64,000 nucleotides of DNA from Paenibacillus taichungensis (GTDB lineage: Bacteria; Bacillota; Bacilli; Paenibacillales; Paenibacillaceae). Where the stretch lies: assembly GCF_013359905.1 (NCBI RefSeq), contig NZ_JABMCC010000111.1, positions 1 through 64,000 on the forward strand, written 5' to 3'. A program made the position numbers and the translations under genes. How positions within the stretch are numbered: position 1 is the first letter of the stretch; each line of letters starts with the position of its first letter. The notes below the pieces were generated by a model, which had not been told where the DNA came from, ran no database searches, and saw nothing but the letters and a program-made list of their open reading frames with translations. Shown here piece by piece: positions 26,731 to 35,657 of this stretch.

Positions 26731-28164
26731 TTATTGCAGATTCAGTGCCTGAGCTGTCTTAGCCTCGACTTCATCCATGAGCGAAGTCATATCCATACCC
26801 GCATGATTACCAAGCAGAATAATGGTAACATCGTCTGTTAAATTGCGTGAGAACGCTGTGGCAAAACCACCGCCGCTACCGTTATGGAAGACGGTACGAT
26901 TCTGATCGTTTTCCTTGAGAATCCAGCCGTAGCCATAATTTTTATCCGAATACGGCTCATACATCTGTTCAATCGTATCCTGGCTCAAAATTTTGTCCGT
27001 GTACAGTGCCCGATCCCACTTCAGCAAATCGTCCACAGTGGAGTAGATCGTCCCTGAACCTGATTGTGAAACATAATAAGGGGCAGTCACCCACTGTTTA
27101 TTCTCCGCAACGAATCCGCTATTTGTATGGACCTTGCGGGAAGCTTCTCCGGAGTTTTTCATGCCGAGCGGCTTCAGAATGGTCTGTTGTACATAATCGG
27201 CATAACTCATGCCAGACACCTGTTCAATAACATAGGCCAGCAGAACATAACCGCTGTTACTGTACAAATAAGCACTACCCGGTTCAAATTTCAATGTTTT
27301 GTGCCGGATTTCCTCTACCGTTTCTTCCAATGAAGTGCCTTCACCCCTGCCAAAGGCGGATGGAAGACCTGAAGTCTGGGATAACAGCATATGGAGCGTG
27401 ATCTGATCTCCCTTCGGTATACCGGAAATGTACTTGGATATTGGATCTTGCACATCGAGCTTTCCTTTTTCCACCAAGCTGAGAATGGAAGCTGCGGTGA
27501 AGGATTTGCTCAGAGAGGCGATTCTGGTCTTCTGATCCGGACGATTCAGCGTCTGTTCATCCGCTAGTCCGTAGCCTTGGCGAAGCAGGACTTTTCCATT
27601 GCGGGCAATCAGAGCCATGCCGGGAAAATTAATTTCGCGCAAATAGCTGTCTACACTGGCGACTTGACTATTTAATAGGCTTACTTTGTCCGTCTCAATA
27701 TTAACACTCATCTGCCCTGAGGCTATACGTTGTACTTTAATATCCGCCTTGAGTGCATTGGCAAGCGCACGGACAGGTAACATTAGGGTGCCATTAATAG
27801 TGCGAGATTGCACACCGGAGGACAGACGAACCTGATTAACCTTGATGAAGTCACTGCCAGCCTGATGAACCAGCTTGTCTCGACCAACGGTAATCGTAGC
27901 CGTTTTGGTACGAGCTTCCCACTTCAAGGTGCCATTTACAGAGGTAACCACATCTCGCAATGGAACATACGTTGTACCTTTGTATACAAGGGGAGCATTT
28001 TTCCACGATTGCTCTTGACCGTTTACTTCAATGTGAACTGTTTGCGCCTCTTGTGCTGCAGATGCCGTGAAACTGCCTTGACCCATAATGGGGCCTGCAC
28101 AAAGAATGAGGGCTAACAGAATACGGAACATAGATGAATATAATCTGGTAACAGGTTGTTGCAC
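26731..28164 (-). CDS. Exported serine hydrolase (class C beta-lactamase fold, AmiE-like)
   Basis: 477 residues. Hydrophobic signal about 12-35, two copper-amine-oxidase-like stalk repeats (about 45-140; VPLRDVVTSV, LPVRALANAL), then a beta-lactamase/penicillin-binding domain with SLSK (SxxK nucleophile), YSN and HNGSGGG motifs. In B. subtilis the AmiE esterase of this family lies in the murQ-namZ operon and trims MurNAc-peptides. The position here, convergent with nagZ, suggests a similar role outside the cell. GTG 28164 lacks a close RBS, so ATG 28131 is an alternative. Confidence 0.8.
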   Translation of the reverse strand: MQQPVTRLYSSMFRILLALILCAGPIMGQGSFTASAAQEAQTVHIEVNGQEQSWKNAPLVYKGTTYVPLRDVVTSVNGTLKWEARTKTATITVGRDKLVHQAGSDFIKVNQVRLSSGVQSRTINGTLMLPVRALANALKADIKVQRIASGQMSVNIETDKVSLLNSQVASVDSYLREINFPGMALIARNGKVLLRQGYGLADEQTLNRPDQKTRIASLSKSFTAASILSLVEKGKLDVQDPISKYISGIPKGDQITLHMLLSQTSGLPSAFGRGEGTSLEETVEEIRHKTLKFEPGSAYLYSNSGYVLLAYVIEQVSGMSYADYVQQTILKPLGMKNSGEASRKVHTNSGFVAENKQWVTAPYYVSQSGSGTIYSTVDDLLKWDRALYTDKILSQDTIEQMYEPYSDKNYGYGWILKENDQNRTVFHNGSGGGFATAFSRNLTDDVTIILLGNHAGMDMTSLMDEVEAKTAQALNLQ

Positions 28165-28232
28165 ATGTGACTTGCGTAAGATTCGAATCCTCTCCTTCCA
28201 GTCGTTTCATGGATAACCAGCTTATGAGATAT

Positions 28233-28246
28233 TGTAAACGATCTCG
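28233..28246. promoter_or_regulatory. Possible CcpA (cre) site
   Basis: TGTAAACGATCTCG matches the cre consensus TGWAANCGNTNWCA at all but one position, between the divergent AmiE-like and chemoreceptor genes. Confidence 0.35.
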
Positions 28247-28333
28247 AAGAGGGGGTCAAAACGGGGAATGAGCATCATTTTCTATTATCCTAACAAAAAT
28301 AATGTAATTTCGATTCATTTTAGTATCCATACA

Positions 28334-28361
28334 TAATATTTTTACTACGTTTGTCCGATAA
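28334..28361 (+). promoter_or_regulatory. Candidate sigma-D promoter of the chemoreceptor
   Basis: TAAT (28334), 16 bases, TCCGATAA (28354-28361) resembles the motility consensus TAAA-N15-GCCGATAT. Confidence 0.4.
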
Positions 28362-28395
28362 AAAAGGGGTGAAGATGATGATGGGGGATATTTAA

Positions 28396-30369
28396 ATGAA
28401 GAAAAGGATTCGCAATTGGTTTACATTAACGGTTAAGAAACGTCTGATCGCTTCGTTGCTCTTGTTCCTGATTGTACCGAGCATTAGTGTGGGATGGTTG
28501 TCTTATTTAAAAGCAGCAGACCAGGTCAGAGAAGAAATCATTCATTCTGCACAGGCCAAAACGGAAATGCTCAGTCTGCAGATTACTCAAATGCTGGATA
28601 TGGAGAAGGATAACGCAGCACAGTTTGCAGCGGGTATTACTTCAACAGATATTATCAATAAATCACCAGCTGTTCAGAGACAAATGGATCGTATGTCCAA
28701 AGCTCACAAAGAATTGGGTGTAATAACAGTAGGTGCTGAAGATGGCAGCTGGATGAAATCACCTGATCCCGGAGCGCAGATCTATGATCCACGGGAACGC
28801 AGCTGGTATACGATGGGCATGTCACAGGATGAACCAATTATCTCCGACACGTTCCAGTCGGTAACCACAGGTGAATGGGTTGTCACCGCCGCTGCCAAGC
28901 TGGCCGATGGTAAAGGGGTAATTGGAGCCAATGTAAGTCTCAATCATTTGAAAGAATCCGTTGATAAGATACATATTGGTGAAAAGGGAAAACTGTATAT
29001 GTTGGATAACGGCGGGAAGTTCCTGTTCCATTACAATATCGAATCCGGTGTGCAGTCCAATGAGAGCTACATTAATGAGATGTATACAAAAGAACAAGGA
29101 ACTGTAAAGTACACGTATGATGGACAAGAATTGGAAGCCGTATTCTACACGAATCCCGAAACAGGCTGGAAAATTGTCGGTGAGATGGTTCCTTCTGAAG
29201 CAGCGGATGCAGTAAGACCGATCTTGATTCGTGCCTACACTCTAGTAGGGACCTCGTTGATCATTGGTATTATTCTGCTCGTGTTCATTATTCGCAGTAT
29301 TCATCGTCCATTGTTGCAACTAACGCAAGCGGCATCCAAAGTAAGCGCGGGTGATCTGACAGTTCGTGTAGGTTTACAGCGCCGTGACGAGTTTGGACAA
29401 CTCGGGGCAAGCTTCGATACCATGACCTCATCGCTTCGTAACGTTCTGGGCGAAGTACATGATACATCGAGCCAGCTAGCAGCATCCTCTGAGGAGCTGA
29501 TGGCGAGTTCTGAACAGACATCCAGAGCGACGGAACAGGTTGCCGAATTGATGCAGGATGCAGCGTCAGGAACGAACAAACAAAACGCCAGTCTTGCTGC
29601 AACGGGTCAACTCGTCGGAGAAATGTCCATAGGTGTCAAAGAAATCTCATCGAGTGCTGAAGACACGGCTCGCATAGCTGTAGAAGCATCTTCCAAGTCC
29701 GAAGCGGGTATGGTTACGGTGGAAGAGGCGGTTGCTCATATTCAGAAGGTGAATAATGAGAGTGAGGCCATGGCTGCTGTCATTCAGGATCTTCGAGCGA
29801 AAAATGAAGAGATTGTTGAGATTGTGGCCGAGATTACCAACATCGCCAAACAGACCAATATCCTTGCCTTGAACGCATCCATTGAAGCTTCAAGAGCAGG
29901 CGAACAAGGTCGAGGCTTTGCTGTCGTGGCCAATGAAGTAAAATCGCTAGCCAACAATTCGGGCAGTGCTGCCGAACGTATTAATGAACTTATGCGTGAG
30001 ATGCAAGAGAAGACAAATGCGGTACAGTCTACCTTTGCCCTTACAGGAGAAGGCATGATTAAAGGTACGCAAATGATTACGGAGGCTGGAGAGGCCTTCA
30101 AAAATATCCGTAGTGCCGTGCAGTTGGTTGCTGCACAAGCTGGAGAAGTGTCGGCAGCTTCCCGTCAGATTGATGGAGGCATGAGTCATGTGTCCAAGGA
30201 AGTGAACGCCACCATTGAATTATCCAATCAGATTGCTTCAGGAACCGAGGATGGTTCAGCTGCTGCTCAGGAGCAGCTCGCTACAATGGAAGAGGTTGCA
30301 GCTTCTTCTGCGGCATTGTCCCGTATGGCTGAAGATCTGCAAAGCATGATTGAGAAATTCAAGTTATAG
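28396..30369 (+). CDS. Methyl-accepting chemotaxis protein
   Basis: 657 residues. Membrane helix about 19-37, extracytoplasmic Cache-type sensor domain about 40-275 (including a PxxRxWY-like [11 protein letters not shown] segment), second helix about 277-297, HAMP domain to about 350, and a long cytoplasmic signalling coiled coil. Its hairpin tip reads [21 protein letters not shown] and [15 protein letters not shown]. It signals to CheA/CheW. The Cache segment suggests a small organic ligand. ATG 28396 after GGGGGATA. Confidence 0.94.
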   Translation: MKKRIRNWFTLTVKKRLIASLLLFLIVPSISVGWLSYLKAADQVREEIIHSAQAKTEMLSLQITQMLDMEKDNAAQFAAGITSTDIINKSPAVQRQMDRMSKAHKELGVITVGAEDGSWMKSPDPGAQIYDPRERSWYTMGMSQDEPIISDTFQSVTTGEWVVTAAAKLADGKGVIGANVSLNHLKESVDKIHIGEKGKLYMLDNGGKFLFHYNIESGVQSNESYINEMYTKEQGTVKYTYDGQELEAVFYTNPETGWKIVGEMVPSEAADAVRPILIRAYTLVGTSLIIGIILLVFIIRSIHRPLLQLTQAASKVSAGDLTVRVGLQRRDEFGQLGASFDTMTSSLRNVLGEVHDTSSQLAASSEELMASSEQTSRATEQVAELMQDAASGTNKQNASLAATGQLVGEMSIGVKEISSSAEDTARIAVEASSKSEAGMVTVEEAVAHIQKVNNESEAMAAVIQDLRAKNEEIVEIVAEITNIAKQTNILALNASIEASRAGEQGRGFAVVANEVKSLANNSGSAAERINELMREMQEKTNAVQSTFALTGEGMIKGTQMITEAGEAFKNIRSAVQLVAAQAGEVSAASRQIDGGMSHVSKEVNATIELSNQIASGTEDGSAAAQEQLATMEEVAASSAALSRMAEDLQSMIEKFKL

Positions 30370-30390
30370 TTGAATAGCATTTCTCGAAGG

Positions 30391-30424
30391 AGACTGTGGG
30401 GTTGTAAACCCTGCAGTCTTTTTC
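30391..30424 (+). terminator. Terminator of the chemoreceptor gene
   Basis: Stem AGACTGTGGGGTT / ACCCTGCAGTCT with a GTAA loop, then TTTTTCT. Confidence 0.8.
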
Positions 30425-30552
30425 TCGTTGGTGTTCTTCGTTAATCAACGTTTTATGAAGACTCGAAACGCATCTGTTCTGTAAAAGTGAATCTGTCTCT
30501 CCCTGAATGTCTTATCCTGTGGTATATTTCTAAATTAAAAGTAATCCGCAAG

Positions 30553-31329
30553 ATGTGGATGACATGGAGAGGGGATGAACCGGATTTGGATAAATCCATA
30601 CCACTGACATCCGGGCCCGCAAATACCGAAGAGGTGTTGGATGATGCTTCATTTATGCAAGGGGTTAAGGACTGTATCCCAACACTGCTTGGATATTTAA
30701 GTATTGGGTTTGCAGCGGGTGTCATTGAAATGACGGCAGGCTTAAGTTTGGCGGAAACGGCTCTGCTCAGTCTGATTGTATACGCCGGATCGGCTCAGTT
30801 TATCGCCGCAGGCATGCTTGCCTCGAGTGGTTCAGCGACTGCTATCATTTTCACCATATTCTTCGTGAATCTTCGCCATCTGCTGCTGAGTGCAGCCGTA
30901 TCACCGTACTTTCGTCATCTGACGCCGCTTAAAAATATGTGGATCGGTTCGCTGCTTACCGACGAGTCCTTTGGCGTGGCGATGACGCGAGCGATTGGCC
31001 GGAAAACGCTGAGTGAGCGCTGGATGCACGGTCTGAATATTACAGCATATCTGAATTGGTTTGTGGCGAATATGGCGGGGGCGTACTTTGGACGCTGGAT
31101 AACCAATCCCGAGCGGCTTGGACTTGATTTTGCCCTGCCTGCAATGTTTATTGGTCTGGTAGTGCTTCAACTGATGCAGCGTAAAAATAAAAAATTGCAC
31201 ATCAATGTGGCGATCATCGCCGTGATCTGTGTAATCTTCGCCAGCATGGCTTCGCTTGGCAGCATGAGTGTCATTGTGGCTGCGGTCATTGCGGCAACGA
31301 TGGGAGTAGTGATGGAACGATGGAAGTAA
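30553..31329 (+). CDS. azlC: AzlC-family branched-chain amino acid exporter subunit
   Basis: 258 residues from the chosen start. The AzlC domain begins at about residue 35 (GVKDCIPTLLGYLSIGFAAG) and includes AGSAQFIAAGMLAS and FFVNLRHLLLSAAVSPY. About seven membrane helices. With AzlD it exports branched-chain amino acids and analogues such as azaleucine. The start is uncertain: ATG at 30553, 30559 and 30655 are in frame and none has a strong RBS. The next gene overlaps its end by ten bases. Confidence 0.85.
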   Translation: MWMTWRGDEPDLDKSIPLTSGPANTEEVLDDASFMQGVKDCIPTLLGYLSIGFAAGVIEMTAGLSLAETALLSLIVYAGSAQFIAAGMLASSGSATAIIFTIFFVNLRHLLLSAAVSPYFRHLTPLKNMWIGSLLTDESFGVAMTRAIGRKTLSERWMHGLNITAYLNWFVANMAGAYFGRWITNPERLGLDFALPAMFIGLVVLQLMQRKNKKLHINVAIIAVICVIFASMASLGSMSVIVAAVIAATMGVVMERWK

Positions 31330-31649
31330 GATGGGATGTATTCTGGATTATTATGGGCTCGGCTTTGTTAACGTTCATCCCGCGCGTATTGCCGCTCATG
31401 CTGTTCAGTAAAATACAGATTCCGATATGGCTATTACGCTGGCTTGAGTATGTACCCGTGGCGGTCATGGCGGCACTGATTGGTCAGGAACTGTTTATGG
31501 CGGAAAACCAGTTGGTGCCGATTACACACAATCCAGCTCTGTGGGCAGCACTGCCTACGATTGCAGTAGCCATCTGGACACGAAGTCTGCTCGGAACCGT
31601 ACTTGTCGGTATTGTGGCAATGATGATTTTGCGGTACTTGATGGGATAA
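31320..31649 (+). CDS. azlD: AzlD-family transporter subunit
   Basis: 109 residues, about four membrane helices, with the family-typical LLTFIPRVLPLMLF-like N-terminus and WLEYVPVAVMAALIG. It overlaps azlC and forms the exporter with it. Confidence 0.88.
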   Translation: MEVRWDVFWIIMGSALLTFIPRVLPLMLFSKIQIPIWLLRWLEYVPVAVMAALIGQELFMAENQLVPITHNPALWAALPTIAVAIWTRSLLGTVLVGIVAMMILRYLMG

Positions 31650-31679
31650 TATACGGGGCCTTTATTGGATCAGGTAAAT

Positions 31680-31730
31680 CCTTCGCTCTAACGGTTAATA
31701 ATGTTCTATAGGATCGTAATAGAGCGAAGG
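31680..31730 (+). promoter_or_regulatory. Inverted repeat covering the RBS of the next gene
   Basis: CCTTCGCTCTA at 31680-31690 is perfectly complementary to TAGAGCGAAGG at 31720-31730. The right arm runs into the GAAGGGAG ribosome-binding site of the gene at 31742. As RNA it could hide the site; as DNA it could be an operator. Confidence 0.5.
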
Positions 31731-31741
31731 GAGCTAAATCC

Positions 31742-32545
31742 ATGAGCAACTCGAAGCACAGAATATTGATTACGGGAGCAGCGGGAATCATTGGTCGCAG
31801 TCTGCTGGAGGGACTGAGGGGAAAGGGCAAGTATGACATTGTGGCTGCCGATCTTCATGATGATCCTCAAGCAGGCATTGTAGCGATGGATGTGACCGAC
31901 GGAGAACGACTGAAAGAGCTAATGCAGGGGGTTCAGACGGTGCTGCATATTGCATGGGCCAAGGATGAAGAAGATTTTCTGGGCAAAGTCCTGCCGATCA
32001 ACGTAACAGGGGCCTACCATGTGTATGAAGCTGCACGGTTAAACGGTGTACAGCGGGTCATTTTTGCGAGTTCAAATCATGCGACAGGGTTTTATCCAAC
32101 AGGAGAAGATATCGAAGTGGATGATCCATATCGGCCAGACAGTTTCTATGGGCTCAGCAAATGTTATATAGAGCTGCTTGGGCGATATTACGTGGATAAA
32201 TATGACTTGTCGTCATTCAATATTCGAATAGGCAACTTCTCGGGCGATGCACATCCACACTCTGAGCGTTCCGCACACATTTGGATCTCTCCCAGAGATA
32301 TGGTCCAGCTTGCCGAGTGCTGCATTGAGGCGGATTCGAGCATGAAGTATGTTAATCTATATGGAACATCAGCGAATACGGACAATTATTATGATATTGG
32401 GTATCTGGCACAGAAGATTGGGTACCGGCCGGAGGACGACGCAGCAGAACTATGGGAAGAAGCGAAACGTAAGGGAGCGCCGGATAAGCAGGATGAGACG
32501 GAATATCAGGGCGGAGGATATGTTGCGAAGGACCCGAAATCCTGA
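31742..32545 (+). CDS. NAD-dependent epimerase/dehydratase, uronate-dehydrogenase-like
   Basis: 267 residues. Extended SDR: GAAGIIGR nucleotide motif near 11-18, FASSNHATGFYP and YGLSKCYIE (YxxxK). This pattern, including SSNHATGFY, is typical of uronate dehydrogenases that oxidise hexuronic acids to aldarolactones. It precedes polysaccharide-lyase and GH88 genes, consistent with uronic acid processing. RBS GAAGGGAG. A short tandem repeat of GAAATCCT units covers the stop codon (32535-32555). Confidence 0.82.
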   Translation: MSNSKHRILITGAAGIIGRSLLEGLRGKGKYDIVAADLHDDPQAGIVAMDVTDGERLKELMQGVQTVLHIAWAKDEEDFLGKVLPINVTGAYHVYEAARLNGVQRVIFASSNHATGFYPTGEDIEVDDPYRPDSFYGLSKCYIELLGRYYVDKYDLSSFNIRIGNFSGDAHPHSERSAHIWISPRDMVQLAECCIEADSSMKYVNLYGTSANTDNYYDIGYLAQKIGYRPEDDAAELWEEAKRKGAPDKQDETEYQGGGYVAKDPKS

Positions 32546-32655
32546 AATCCTGAAATCATCGAATCTTAAAGATCTGAAACGTCTCATAGACGGAGAGAAC
32601 TGCGGGTGACATTGTGGGCAGTACAGCGCGGAGAGTTAACTGATAACTATCGTTC

Positions 32656-32671
32656 TGAAAACGCTATTTTC
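32656..32671. promoter_or_regulatory. Possible cre-like palindrome
   Basis: TGAAAACGCTATTTTC is an imperfect palindrome similar to CcpA sites, 80 bases before the SGNH hydrolase gene. Confidence 0.4.
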
Positions 32672-32750
32672 TATTGCGCCCGAAAGGGATAAAATGGAGA
32701 CTAAAGGGTTGATGTTTTCATTTTACATACAGGAAGGAACGGTTCTGATT

Positions 32751-33407
32751 ATGAGTACACATTCATCCGTTATACTTTTTCAGGGAGATTCCATTACAGA
32801 CGGGGGAAGATCGCGCAATGATGATCCGAATCATTTTCTCGGGCATGGCTATGCGTATCTGATCTCAAGCAAACTGGGTGTGGAACTGGCAGCCAAACAG
32901 CCAACGTTCTATAACAGAGGAATTAGCGGGGACCGCGCTTCCGATCTCTATGCACGCTGGAACGAGGATACTTTTAGTTTGAAGCCGAATCTAATCAGCA
33001 TTCTAATCGGTGTTAATGATGCATGGCGTACCGTGAATGAAGAACCCAGTGGAGTGACAGATCGTCTTGGACGTGCATATCGTCATTTGCTGGAGGAGAC
33101 ACGCGAAGTGATGCCGAATACCGGGCTGGTTTTAATGGAGCCGTTCATTCTTAAAACCGGAGCTACAGTGGAGCGTTGGGACACTTGGCAGGAGCGTATC
33201 GGGCAGTATCAGAATCTGGTCCGTGAACTCGCCAGTGAGTTCGGTGCGGTCTGGGTACCTTTGCAGCAAACATTCAACGATGCTCTTGAACAGGCTGACG
33301 CAGCCTACTGGTTATGGGATGGTGTGCATCCAACCGCAGCCGGCCATGAGCTGATTGCACGTCAGTGGCTGTCCGTTGTACAGAATTCTCCACTTGCGAT
33401 TGGTTAA
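32751..33407 (+). CDS. SGNH/GDSL-family hydrolase
   Basis: 218 residues. Block I ILFQGDSITDGGRS, block II with Gly in NRGISGDRASDL, block III IGVNDAW, block V WDGVHPTAAGHELIA (Asp-His). An esterase, probably deacetylating a carbohydrate, given the neighbours. No signal peptide. ATG 32751 gives the normal N-terminus; ATG 32694 has a better-spaced AAAGGG site and cannot be excluded. Confidence 0.87.
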   Translation: MSTHSSVILFQGDSITDGGRSRNDDPNHFLGHGYAYLISSKLGVELAAKQPTFYNRGISGDRASDLYARWNEDTFSLKPNLISILIGVNDAWRTVNEEPSGVTDRLGRAYRHLLEETREVMPNTGLVLMEPFILKTGATVERWDTWQERIGQYQNLVRELASEFGAVWVPLQQTFNDALEQADAAYWLWDGVHPTAAGHELIARQWLSVVQNSPLAIG

Positions 33408-33448
33408 TAGAATTGGAAATATCCAGTTTGCGCTAAAAAGCTGATTGT

Positions 33449-33483
33449 AACGAGGAACCCAGGTGGGTTCTTCGTTTTTTTAT
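33449..33483 (+). terminator. Terminator after the SGNH hydrolase gene
   Basis: Stem AACGAGGAACCC / GGGTTCTTCGTT, loop AGGT, followed by T run. Confidence 0.85.
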
Positions 33484-33562
33484 ATTTGGGACAGGAATTG
33501 TGTGGTTAATTTGGATGGATATGATGGATAACTCTTCAAATGTACAGCATTATCCGGTAAAA

Positions 33563-33576
33563 TGAAATCGGTTACA
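33563..33576. promoter_or_regulatory. CcpA (cre) site of the polysaccharide operon
   Basis: TGAAATCGGTTACA fits the cre consensus TGWAANCGNTNWCA at every position and is immediately followed by a TATAAT box (33577-33582). It sits 44 bases upstream of the heparinase start, a position expected to repress. Confidence 0.7.
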
Positions 33577-33619
33577 TATAATGAAGGTTTCGTATTCCAT
33601 ATAGATTAGGGTGAATTCA

Positions 33620-35638
33620 ATGGAAAACACCAATCAAAGTAAGGTCAGCTCCATCTCCATACCGGATTCTACGGTCATTCAACAGGCAGTACATCAGATG
33701 GTACAAGGCAGAAAGAGGAGCCAGCAGGTTCTGCTTGCTTCAACACCCTCAATCTACTCTATCGAGGCCATTGGGAAGGCATTATTGCAACCAGAGCTAA
33801 CTTCTTTTTACACAGATCTGAGCAGCTATGGGGAACGTGCCTTGAACGAAAGTTTGCCTTCGCTGTCATTCGGTCTTTATCGGAAGTTTGGGGATACAGG
33901 GGAACGAAAGTTGTATGAGGATGCGTACTTTGAACGCAGGGGACGTCTGGCGGCAATAGCGTTGCTTGCTGTGGATTCGAATGCGCCGAAATGGATAGAG
34001 ACATTGGAAGATATGTTGTGGGATGTATGTGGTGAGTATACATGGTGTTTGCCTGCACATTTGGGTTCGGGGGGAGTGGAACAGGTCACCGGTAATATTG
34101 ATCTGTTTGCCGCGGAGACGGTACATATGCTGGCCGAAATCGTGACGATTCACGCGGATCGACTGGATCCACGTATCATCCAGCGGATTAGGTCCGAGGC
34201 CGAGCGCCGCATCTTCACACCTCTCTATCGGGAACAACGTACCTATCACTGGCAAGATGCAGAGCATAACTGGTCTGCTGTGTGCAGCGGATGTTGTGGC
34301 ATGGCTGGACTATTACTGCTGGAAGAAGAAGCGATTCTGACGGAATCGGTTGGTCAGACAATTCGTTCCATGCAGGCATTTCTGAGTGGATATGGCATGG
34401 ATGGCGGCTGTGCAGAAGGCATTGGTTACTGGGTGTATGGGTTCGGCTATTTCGTCTATTATGCCGACATGCTGCGTGAATACAGTGAAGGTAAGTTGGA
34501 TCTGCTGCTGAGTGATTCGAAAATAGCGGCAATAGCAGCCTTCCCACTACGGGTTCATCTGTCAGGAGGAACCTTCGTGAATTATTCGGATAGTGCGGAG
34601 CAGCAAGAGGTTCCTTCGGGTTTGCTCTCACTTCTGGCATCTCGTTTCGGTATACAGGTGGATCTGCCGTTTCATATTCCATTGTTTACCGATGATCCCT
34701 GTCATCGTTGGGCTCACCTGCTGCGTAACGTGATGTGGAGTAGTCCGGCAATGTACCTTCAAGAAGTGCGGGCTGTTCCCGCGGAACGAGTGATCATTTT
34801 CGAAGATTTGGGCTGGATGATTGGAAAGGGAGAACTTGATTCTCCAAGCTCAGATCTTACCAGAGATGAACCTCTAGCTATTGCTTTTTCCGTCAAGGCC
34901 GGGCATAACGATGAACCCCATAACCATAATGATCTTGGGCAATTTATGATCCATTGTGGTGGCGAAAACATTCTTTGTGATCCGGGAGCAGGGCTGTACA
35001 CACAAGCCTATTTTGCTCCGGGTAGAGAGCAGTTGTTTCACATTAGTTCGTCCGGGCATAGCGTGCCCCGGATTGAGGGGAAGGAGCAGAGCTCAGGGCG
35101 CGAGGCGCAAGCACAGATTCTTGAGGCGAAGGTTTCGGACGATGACCGTATACTGGATGCCTGCTTGGAACTGACAGCAGCTTATCCTGAAGCAACTTCG
35201 CTCGCTTGTTATACACGCCAGCTGCATTGGAGCGTTCCTGCTAATGATGTCGGGAGCGTGGCAGAACTTCGTCTGAAGGATCGATTTCAATGGAAAAACA
35301 GAGCAGCGTCTTCATCAAGCACGTTACATTCGGTGGGAGAATTGCAACGGCCGAGTGTGACGGAGCGGTTTGTGAGCAGAAAGGTACCTGAGAAGGTACA
35401 TGAGGGGCAGATTCAATGGCATGGCGAGAGAGCAACGGTATGTATGACGTACGATGCAAACCAGTGGCAGGCGGATATAGAGATCATTAATACGGTTGAT
35501 CATGGCAATGTTCCAGTTACATTCTATCGGACATCACTTGAATGGCGAGAGCAGTCGGATAACTCCGGTGCGGGAAGTGATGAAACCGATCTGCTGGAGA
35601 CGGTGTGTGAGCTGAAGTTCACGATTGAACCAAAGTGA
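33620..35638 (+). CDS. Heparinase II/III-family protein
   Basis: 672 residues, no signal peptide. N-terminal alpha/alpha region (about 1-380) with ENWSAVCSGCCGM-like HNWSAVCSG, and a C-terminal heparinase II/III-like beta domain whose core GHNDEPHNHNDLGQFMIHCGG lies near 435-455. These enzymes cut acidic polysaccharides by beta-elimination, leaving unsaturated uronates. A cytoplasmic location suggests action on imported oligosaccharides. ATG 33620 follows AGGGTG; GTG 33611 is less likely. Heads an operon of three with about 19-base gaps. Confidence 0.85.
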   Translation: MENTNQSKVSSISIPDSTVIQQAVHQMVQGRKRSQQVLLASTPSIYSIEAIGKALLQPELTSFYTDLSSYGERALNESLPSLSFGLYRKFGDTGERKLYEDAYFERRGRLAAIALLAVDSNAPKWIETLEDMLWDVCGEYTWCLPAHLGSGGVEQVTGNIDLFAAETVHMLAEIVTIHADRLDPRIIQRIRSEAERRIFTPLYREQRTYHWQDAEHNWSAVCSGCCGMAGLLLLEEEAILTESVGQTIRSMQAFLSGYGMDGGCAEGIGYWVYGFGYFVYYADMLREYSEGKLDLLLSDSKIAAIAAFPLRVHLSGGTFVNYSDSAEQQEVPSGLLSLLASRFGIQVDLPFHIPLFTDDPCHRWAHLLRNVMWSSPAMYLQEVRAVPAERVIIFEDLGWMIGKGELDSPSSDLTRDEPLAIAFSVKAGHNDEPHNHNDLGQFMIHCGGENILCDPGAGLYTQAYFAPGREQLFHISSSGHSVPRIEGKEQSSGREAQAQILEAKVSDDDRILDACLELTAAYPEATSLACYTRQLHWSVPANDVGSVAELRLKDRFQWKNRAASSSSTLHSVGELQRPSVTERFVSRKVPEKVHEGQIQWHGERATVCMTYDANQWQADIEIINTVDHGNVPVTFYRTSLEWREQSDNSGAGSDETDLLETVCELKFTIEPK

Positions 35639-35657
35639 AAGATGGAGGTGAGCATAC

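Noticed and set aside
32535..32560. GAAATCCT tandem repeat as a phase-variation tract
   Set aside because: Only two to three imperfect units at a stop codon; length change would barely affect the protein.
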